DNA from: IMCC26207 sp037141255
GTDB taxonomy: Bacteria; Actinomycetota; Acidimicrobiia; Acidimicrobiales; Microtrichaceae
Length of the DNA: 20,658 nucleotides
NCBI GenBank assembly: GCA_037141255.1
Contig: JBAXCX010000043.1
Coordinates: forward strand, 1 to 20,658
Direction of reading: 5' to 3'
Of the stretch, positions 15,558-20,658 are shown piece after piece. The position numbers were made by a program, and so were the translations under genes. Within the stretch, counting starts at the first letter, position 1. Each line of letters opens with the position of its first letter. The notes beneath the pieces are model-generated. The model saw only the letters and a list, made by a program, of their open reading frames with translations, made no database searches and was not told where the DNA came from.

Positions 15558-18098
15558 TTACTGACAGGCCTCGCATTGATCGGGGTCCTCGAGGGAGCAG
15601 GCAATGGCTTCTTCGTCGGTATACGTGCGTGCAGCGTCTTCGTGGGCGGCAATCTCGCCGATCTCTGCTTCGAACTCAGACTCGGCGTCACGGGTTGGCA
15701 ACGGGGTAGCGGGAACGCCACCACCGGTTGGGCCTGAAGTGCTTCCAGAAGTACCAGTGGTGGTTTTGTTGATGCGCGTAGCTGGTCGAGACCGCAGGTA
15801 GTAGGTGGTCTTGAGGCCCTGCTTCCAAGAATGCATGTACATGGACGAGAGCTTCCCGATAGTTGGGGATTCCATAAACAGGTTGAGCGACTGCGACTGG
15901 TCGATAAATGCCCCGCGGCCTGCAGCCATGTCGATCAAAGAACGCATGGGGATTTCCCATGCGGTGCGGAACAACTGGCGAACATCCTCGGGGATCTCCT
16001 CGACTTCTTGAACCGATCCTTCGGCGCGCTTGATGGCAGCAATCACTGGCTCTGTCCAGAGCCCCAGTGCCTGAAGCTCGCGAACCAAATATGCGTTGAT
16101 CTGCAGGAACTCTCCCGAAAGCGTCTCTCTTTTGAACAAGTTCGATACCTGGGGCTCAATGCACTCATAGCAACCAGCGATTGAAGCAATCGTTGCGGTG
16201 GGCGCAATTGCTATGAGCAGCGAGTTGCGCAGACCGTGAGTTGCAATGTTCTCTTTCAGAGTTGACCATCGAGTGGGATCCGTTGGGGTAACTCCCCACA
16301 GGTCAAACTGCAGATCCCCCTTGGCAGCGCGGGTTTCTTCCCATCCTCCGTGTGAGCCACTTGCCTGGGCAAGCTTGTTTGAGGCAGTGAGCGCATGGAA
16401 GTAGATCTCTTCAGAGATTCGTGTTGAGAGCTCGCGAGCCTCAGGGGAATCAAAGGCCAACCTCAACTTGAAGAACACATCCTGAAGGCCCATCAGACCA
16501 AGGCCAACGGGGCGCCATTTGGAGTTCGATGTTCCTGCAGCATCAGTCGGGTAGAAGTTGATGTCGACTACCCGATCCAAGAACGGCACCGCTAGCTGCA
16601 CAACCTCAGCGAGCCTGGCGTAATCGAAAGCAAGTTTGCCGTCTTTGCCGAGGCTCACCATGGCTCCGAGATTGACTGAGCCCAAGTTGCAGACTGCAGT
16701 TTCGGACTGGTTGGTTACCTCAAGAATCTCGGTGCACAAGTTCGACAGGTGCACCACGTTGGGGGTGCCATCGGCTGCCTTCGTCCCGGTCTGGTTGCAC
16801 TTCAGGTTGGAGGCGTCCTTAAAGGTCATCCACCCGTTTCCAGTCTCAGCCAAGCTGCGCATCATGCGGCTGTAGAGCTGACGGGCGGGAATCTGCTCCT
16901 CGAACAACCCTTCGTTCTCTGCTTGAAGGTAGGCCTCGCGAAACTCGTCGCCGAACAGGTCGACGAGGTGAGGAACCTTCTTCGGATCGAAGAGTGACCA
17001 TTGCCAGTCTTGCTCCACCCGCTCCATGAAAAGATCGGGGACCCAGTTCGACAGGTTCAGGTTGTGCGTACGTCGAGCAGCATCACCGGTGTTTTCTTTG
17101 AGCTCCAAGAAGGCCTCAATGTCTGCGTGCCAGGTCTCGAGGTACACGCAGGCAGCGCCCTTGCGTCTGCCACCCTGATTGACTGCTGCTACCGAGGAGT
17201 CGAGAGTTTTGAGCCACGGGACGATGCCATTTGAAAGGCCGTTGGTTCCACGAATCAGCGAACCACGCGAGCGGATCCGGCTGTAGGAAAGCCCAATCCC
17301 ACCGGCATGCTTCGACAGGCGAGCAACATCGCGATACCGGTCATAGATGGCATCCAAGTTGTCTTCAGGGGAATCAAGCAAGTAGCAACTCGACATCTGG
17401 GGATGAGTGGTTCCCGAGTTGAACAGCGTGGGGGAAGACGGCAAGTAATCCAGGGAGGAGATGAGTTGGTAGAACTCAATCGCCTCTTCAGGCGAGGTGG
17501 ACAGACCGCAAGCCACGCGCAGCAGGAAGTACTGCGGGGTTTCAATCACACTGCGGGTTTCTGGGTGGCGCAGCAAGTACCGGTCGTAAACCGTGCGAAG
17601 ACCAAAGAACTCGTAGAGCCAATTACGCTCGGGCAGGATGGCATCGTTGAGCTTGCGTGCGTGCGTTGCCACCATGGCAGCCGTCTCGGGTCCAATGATT
17701 CCCTGAGCATTGCCAAGGGCCACCGACTGAGAGAACGAATAGATGTCTTGGTTCTGAACTTCTTTGTCGACCACCGTTGCCAACAAGCGCGCTGCCAGCT
17801 TGGAGTAGTTGGGCTCCTCAGCAATAAATGCTGCAGCCGTGCGAATCGACAAGTTGTCGAGTTCTTCCGTAGTGGCGCCATCGACCAACCCCGAGATCGT
17901 TCGAGTGGCAACGCGCATCGCGTCCACGTTTTCTAGGCCAGCGGCGCAACGTGCGACGGCCCGCACAATCTTGTTCAGGTCGACGGGTTCCAAACTTCCG
18001 TCTCGCTTGGCGACTCGCATCTGAATTCCGATTCCTGATGCAACCTCATCATCGGTTTCTAGGACTTCGATTTCTCTCAGATCTTCTGAAATTGCCAC
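15558..18098 (-). CDS. nrdA: Class I ribonucleotide reductase, alpha subunit with ATP-cone
   Basis: This is the catalytic subunit that reduces ribonucleotides. From the GTG at 18098 it has 846 residues. An ATP-cone, the allosteric on/off site, occupies about residues 25-115 (QMRVAKRDGSLEPVDLNKIV). The active site shows Cys238 (MSSCYLL), the Asn453-x-Cys455-x-Glu457 group (SNLCTEI) and Cys470 (AVCNLGSVNLG), matching E. coli Cys225, Asn437, Cys439, Glu441 and Cys462. Radical-transfer tyrosines are Tyr766-Tyr767 (GLKTTYYLRS). A flexible Gly/Thr/Pro-rich and acidic tail ends in CxxC (Cys842, Cys845), which passes electrons from thioredoxin or glutaredoxin. The frame is open to a GTG at 18188, which would add 30 polar residues. 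I prefer 18098 because GGGGAA lies about six bases upstream and the extra part is built on a DNA repeat. It leads nrdB. Confidence 0.95.
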   Translation of the reverse strand: MAISEDLREIEVLETDDEVASGIGIQMRVAKRDGSLEPVDLNKIVRAVARCAAGLENVDAMRVATRTISGLVDGATTEELDNLSIRTAAAFIAEEPNYSKLAARLLATVVDKEVQNQDIYSFSQSVALGNAQGIIGPETAAMVATHARKLNDAILPERNWLYEFFGLRTVYDRYLLRHPETRSVIETPQYFLLRVACGLSTSPEEAIEFYQLISSLDYLPSSPTLFNSGTTHPQMSSCYLLDSPEDNLDAIYDRYRDVARLSKHAGGIGLSYSRIRSRGSLIRGTNGLSNGIVPWLKTLDSSVAAVNQGGRRKGAACVYLETWHADIEAFLELKENTGDAARRTHNLNLSNWVPDLFMERVEQDWQWSLFDPKKVPHLVDLFGDEFREAYLQAENEGLFEEQIPARQLYSRMMRSLAETGNGWMTFKDASNLKCNQTGTKAADGTPNVVHLSNLCTEILEVTNQSETAVCNLGSVNLGAMVSLGKDGKLAFDYARLAEVVQLAVPFLDRVVDINFYPTDAAGTSNSKWRPVGLGLMGLQDVFFKLRLAFDSPEARELSTRISEEIYFHALTASNKLAQASGSHGGWEETRAAKGDLQFDLWGVTPTDPTRWSTLKENIATHGLRNSLLIAIAPTATIASIAGCYECIEPQVSNLFKRETLSGEFLQINAYLVRELQALGLWTEPVIAAIKRAEGSVQEVEEIPEDVRQLFRTAWEIPMRSLIDMAAGRGAFIDQSQSLNLFMESPTIGKLSSMYMHSWKQGLKTTYYLRSRPATRINKTTTGTSGSTSGPTGGGVPATPLPTRDAESEFEAEIGEIAAHEDAARTYTDEEAIACSLEDPDQCEACQ

Positions 18099-18128
18099 TC
18101 TTATTTCCCCATTCCCTATCTTGTCGTC

Positions 18129-18155
18129 TTCGGTCTGCTGGATTCGGTCTGCTGG
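18129..18155. repeat. 13-bp direct repeat upstream of nrdA
   Basis: TTCGGTCTGCTGG occurs at 18129-18141 and again at 18143-18155. If nrdA starts at 18098, the repeat lies in its leader and could be a slippage product or a leader element. If it starts at 18188, the repeat encodes part of a polar N-terminus. Confidence 0.8.
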
Positions 18156-18220
18156 CCTTCGGAGTTGCCGCCCCTGCTCCTGTGCCACATGTCTCTTATT
18201 TGCTGCATTTTCCGCTCAGA

Positions 18221-18269
18221 ACCACCACATGTAGGGGTAGTTTCGAGATCACACCCTAGATGTGGTGGT
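18221..18269 (-). promoter_or_regulatory. Pair of NrdR-like operator boxes
   Basis: Two related imperfect palindromes sit just downstream of the nrdA promoter. One reads ACCACCACATGTAGGGGTAG from 18221 on the plus strand; the other reads ACCACCACATCTAGGGTGTG from 18269 on the minus strand. They agree at most positions and lie about 28 bases apart centre to centre, close to three helical turns. NrdR, the ATP-cone repressor of ribonucleotide reductase genes, binds paired boxes with flanking ACAC/GTGT-type symmetry before nrd operons. Position, pairing and symmetry fit; the exact consensus of this lineage was not available. Confidence 0.62.
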
Positions 18270-18280
18270 GCAGGGGTGTA

Positions 18281-18310
18281 ATTACAGACGCGTAACTACG
18301 TTGCTGTCAA
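18281..18310 (-). promoter_or_regulatory. Strong nrdAB promoter
   Basis: On the minus strand a perfect -35 TTGACA (18310-18305) is followed after 18 bases by -10 TGTAAT (18286-18281), five of six consensus positions. Transcription would begin near 18274, just before the NrdR-like boxes, so bound repressor could block it. The leader would be about 85 nt to the GTG at 18188 or about 175 nt to that at 18098. Confidence 0.75.
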
Positions 18311-18471
18311 CACTATCAGGAAGAGTTTTTCAAAGAATCTTGAGATCGCGCGGAGTGAGGTGACAACCACCACAAGCGGTGAGATTCTCAGGGTGGGAGC
18401 AAACTCGGAGCGGCGACGCGAGGCGTAGCGGTTCCAAAACTCGCAGGTGTTATCGGGAGTACGTTGATGGA

Positions 18472-19290
18472 GTGCAACCTGCAGATCCTGATCAATCAAC
18501 CACTGACCTTCGACCCGGGTCGGTCGCTGCACCGCTCTGGGACCCATCGGCCATTCCTGCAGCCACCGTTGTGGTTATTCGAGATTGCACAGCCGGAATT
18601 GAGGTGCTCATGCTGAAACGCAACCGAGACCTTGCGTTCGCCGGCGGCATGTGGGTGTTTCCGGGCGGACGGATCGACCCGACGGACTTCGTCCAAGCAG
18701 GAGTTCATCGAACAGCCGATGGTCAGCTAGGCAGTCAGGCTGGATCAGATCAGGCTGGATCAGATCAGGCTGGATCACTGGAGCGAGCCGCGGTGGTTGC
18801 TGCGGTTCGCGAGGCCAGCGAAGAAGCGGGCCTGCGTCTTGATCAGGATGGCCTGCGAGGCTGGTCGCACTGGACTCCCCCGCCCGAAACGCCGAAACGT
18901 TTCAGCACGGCATTCTTTATTGCGCCGTGGAGTCAACAATCTGGGGAAGTGACTGTTGATAACGGAGAGATCAGAGAGCACCGCTGGGAAGAACCAGCCG
19001 CAGTATTGCAACTGCGTGCAGCAGGCGAGGTTGGACTCACACCTCCGACGTTCATCACGCTGAGCCAGCTCTTGCCATTTACCTCGGTGTCTGAGTTACT
19101 TGCCAGGGCTGAGACTCGCACTCAGGAACATTTTGCAACTCGCATCGCTGTGGAGGGCTCCGAGATCATTGCGATGTATCACGGAGATTCGGGATACGAA
19201 AGCGGAGACCCTGGCCTACTTGGACCTCGGCATCGCCTCCGAATGGGACAGCAGTGGACCTACGAACGAGACGGCGAAACAGATGTCTGA
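18472..19290 (+). CDS. NUDIX hydrolase, NUDT19-like
   Basis: The protein of about 272 residues has a split NUDIX signature: FPGGRIDP at 63-70 and REASEEAGL at 113-121, parted by a long insertion. This arrangement resembles the NUDT19 group, which in animals cleaves CoA and acyl-CoA; the substrate here is not proven. The metal-binding Glu residues (Glu114, Glu117, Glu118) are present. The insertion contains a 15-bp DNA tandem repeat giving QAGSD, QAGSD, QAGS at 89-102. The region before the NUDIX fold starts APLWDPSAIPAATVVVI. Start choice is uncertain: the GTG at 18472 has GGGAG 12 bases upstream, and the frame is open back to 18379. It is divergent from nrdA and its stop overlaps the next gene by eight bases. 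Confidence 0.87.
   Translation: MQPADPDQSTTDLRPGSVAAPLWDPSAIPAATVVVIRDCTAGIEVLMLKRNRDLAFAGGMWVFPGGRIDPTDFVQAGVHRTADGQLGSQAGSDQAGSDQAGSLERAAVVAAVREASEEAGLRLDQDGLRGWSHWTPPPETPKRFSTAFFIAPWSQQSGEVTVDNGEIREHRWEEPAAVLQLRAAGEVGLTPPTFITLSQLLPFTSVSELLARAETRTQEHFATRIAVEGSEIIAMYHGDSGYESGDPGLLGPRHRLRMGQQWTYERDGETDV
18736..18777. repeat. 15-bp in-frame tandem repeat inside the NUDIX gene
   Basis: CAGGCTGGATCAGAT is present as two perfect units (18736-18765) followed by 12 bases of a third (18766-18777). It encodes Gln-Ala-Gly-Ser-Asp repeats in the loop before the NUDIX helix. Being a multiple of three, copy changes would keep the frame. Confidence 0.95.
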
Positions 19291-19510
19291 TGAATCTGAC
19301 TTCCTCGGTGGCAACCATGACAGAGGTGCCAACGGTTCTGCTCAGGAAATTGCACCTGAGCAGATTGTTTGCGTGGATTGTGGCGGAGTGTGCCACCTGC
19401 TGACGCGGGCGTTCTTAGAGGAGGACGGCACCCATGGGTTTCAACCCGGCGATATTGTGGCCTACCGCTGCGAGGACTGCCTCGACCGATGGGACATCGA
19501 ACTCGAGTAG
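19283..19510 (+). CDS. Small zinc-ribbon-like protein
   Basis: The 75-residue protein starts at the ATG at 19283, overlapping the end of the NUDIX gene by eight bases, so translational coupling is likely. After an acidic, Gly/Asn-rich start of about 28 residues it shows Cys-Val-Asp-Cys (VCVDCGG) with a further Cys three positions on. A second Cys-Glu-Asp-Cys (YRCEDCLDRW) follows near the end. Two CxxC pairs about 30 residues apart are typical of a small treble-clef or ribbon zinc site. No catalytic domain fits in this length. It may bind nucleic acid or a partner protein. The family is not recognised further, though similar short CxxC proteins are common in actinobacteria. It lies 172 bp before ileS. 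Confidence 0.8.
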   Translation: MSDESDFLGGNHDRGANGSAQEIAPEQIVCVDCGGVCHLLTRAFLEEDGTHGFQPGDIVAYRCEDCLDRWDIELE

Positions 19511-19682
19511 TTCTTCTCAAGGCTCAGCCCAGTACGCGAGCCGTTCGAGCACAGCCTCAAACCCCCAATCAAAAAGCGTCTGCAACACCGGCAGTAGGAT
19601 GGGTTCACCTAGGCGCTGCTCACCATGGTTGTACGCAGTCACACATTTGTTTACCTCACCTCTTCCGGAGCCCACGACTCAC

Positions 19683-20658
19683 ATGGCCTTGCCCCCATCT
19701 GACAACTCACCCGAGTCCGATCAGCCGTACCCAACGGTTCCGACCCGAGGCGACTTTCCTGCAATCGAGCGGAGAATCCTTGATCGATGGGCTGAACAGA
19801 ACACCTTTGAACGCTCGGTAGATCAAGTCGCAGCTGGCGGAGGTGAGGGCACCGAGTTTGTCTTCTATGACGGGCCACCCTTTGCCAATGGGCTGCCGCA
19901 CTATGGCCACTTACTCACGGGCTATGTCAAGGACGTGGTTCCTCGCTATCAGACCATGCTGGGCAAACGAGTCGAGCGGCGCTTCGGCTGGGACTGCCAT
20001 GGTCTACCAGCAGAGATGCAGACCGAGAAAGAACTCGGTGTGTCCGGTCGAGTTGCGATAACGGAATACGGCATTGACAAGTTCAATGAGCAGTGCCGCT
20101 CCTCGGTGCTTCAATTCACGCAAGAATGGGAGCGGTACGTCAGTCGCCAAGCCCGTTGGGTGGACTTCGAGAACGATTACAAAACCATGGACGCCACCTA
20201 TATGGAGTCCGTAATCTGGGCGTTCTCGCAACTCTACGAGAAGGGCTTGATCTACGAGGCCTACCGAGTCATGCCGTATTCCTGGGCGGCCGAAACTCCG
20301 TTGTCGAACTTCGAGATTCGCCTAGATGACGCAACGCGACCGAGACAAGACCCGGCTGTAACCGTTGCGTTCTCGCTTGAGGCAATCAGTGGCGAGGCAG
20401 CCGACTTGCCGGAGGCACTGCACGGCGAGGACGGAACCGAGATTTGGGCATGGACCACCACACCTTGGACCTTGCCCTCAAACCTGGCTCTTGCGGTGGG
20501 TCCAGAAGTCACCTACGCCGTAGTGGAGATTGCCGCTGGTAGCCGCGCCGGCCGACGAGTGCTGATCGGCGCAAACGCTGTGTCGAAATATGAGCATGAA
20601 CTTGGCGAAGGTCACCGAGTGATCGCTCAGCTGACAGGCTCAGAACTCGGCGGCCTGC
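19683..20658 (+). CDS. ileS: Isoleucyl-tRNA synthetase, N-terminal part (runs off right edge)
   Basis: The frame is open from the ATG at 19683 to the window end, giving 325 residues of a protein that normally has about 1,040. It charges tRNA-Ile. The class I signature is His72-Tyr-Gly-His75 in PPFANGLPHYGHLLTG, followed by GWDCHGLPAE at 101-110. The threonine-rich editing-domain peptide WTTTPWTLPSN begins near 257. The HYGH form and the sequence around it match the eukaryote-like IleS2 type found in many actinobacteria, a type often less sensitive to mupirocin than IleS1. GGAG lies 12 bases before the ATG, a rather long spacing. No T-box leader (TGGTACCGCG-like) was found in the preceding 172 bases; a TAGGAT at 19595-19600 could be a -10. 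Confidence 0.95.
   Translation, partial: MALPPSDNSPESDQPYPTVPTRGDFPAIERRILDRWAEQNTFERSVDQVAAGGGEGTEFVFYDGPPFANGLPHYGHLLTGYVKDVVPRYQTMLGKRVERRFGWDCHGLPAEMQTEKELGVSGRVAITEYGIDKFNEQCRSSVLQFTQEWERYVSRQARWVDFENDYKTMDATYMESVIWAFSQLYEKGLIYEAYRVMPYSWAAETPLSNFEIRLDDATRPRQDPAVTVAFSLEAISGEAADLPEALHGEDGTEIWAWTTTPWTLPSNLALAVGPEVTYAVVEIAAGSRAGRRVLIGANAVSKYEHELGEGHRVIAQLTGSELGGL

Noticed and set aside
17307..17936. Plus-strand open frame of 209 codons
   Set aside because: It is antisense to the conserved core of nrdA and is a shadow of its codon usage.
19511..19682. T-box riboswitch before ileS
   Set aside because: No TGGTACCGCG-like core and no convincing stem before the start were found.

Overview
The window looks like part of an actinobacterial (Actinomycetota) chromosome with moderately high GC, probably from an uncultured environmental lineage. 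This rests on several gene families: an Abhydrolase_9-type membrane hydrolase, a C4 zinc-ribbon coiled-coil protein beside a class A penicillin-binding protein, a class I ribonucleotide reductase with an ATP-cone, an IleS with the HYGH signature, and starts that look leaderless. No rRNA, tRNA, CRISPR array or intact insertion sequence was seen.

Left part (1-3300) is rearranged. A lipoprotein glycoside hydrolase of the endoglycoceramidase-like GH5 type (1832-3277) is preceded by a decayed partial copy (about 132-577). That copy has a one-base insertion just after the start codon, a net internal loss of about 104 bp, and no 3' two thirds. A minus-strand SAM-dependent methyltransferase gene (604-1587) lies between the copies, and a 26-bp exact repeat lies upstream of each. 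A minus-strand membrane-protein start runs off the left edge.

Middle part (3293-8713) holds an SDR-family protein lacking the usual catalytic Tyr and Lys, a divergent Abhydrolase_9 membrane hydrolase, a Coq4-like protein with a complete HDxxHx11E motif behind a helical N-terminal region, and a VapBC-type toxin-antitoxin pair with a probable leaderless promoter and a repeated GTAGCTA operator candidate. These look like accessory genes.

Right part (8949-20658) is core. A minus-strand run encodes a class A PBP, the zinc-ribbon coiled-coil protein, a YdjM-like membrane protein and a histidine phosphatase. A Gfo/Idh/MocA oxidoreductase follows and ends convergently on nrdB, both stop codons sharing one CTAG. 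nrdA-nrdB is driven by a near-consensus promoter with two NrdR-like boxes. A NUDT19-like NUDIX hydrolase overlaps a small zinc-ribbon gene, and ileS runs off the right edge.

The genes do not form one pathway. Functional groups are deoxynucleotide supply (nrdAB), cell-wall synthesis (PBP), translation (ileS) and toxin-antitoxin maintenance (vapBC). The best candidate for something little described is the Coq4-like protein (6619-7788) in a lineage expected to use menaquinone. The duplicated and decayed GH5 locus is the clearest sign of recent rearrangement.
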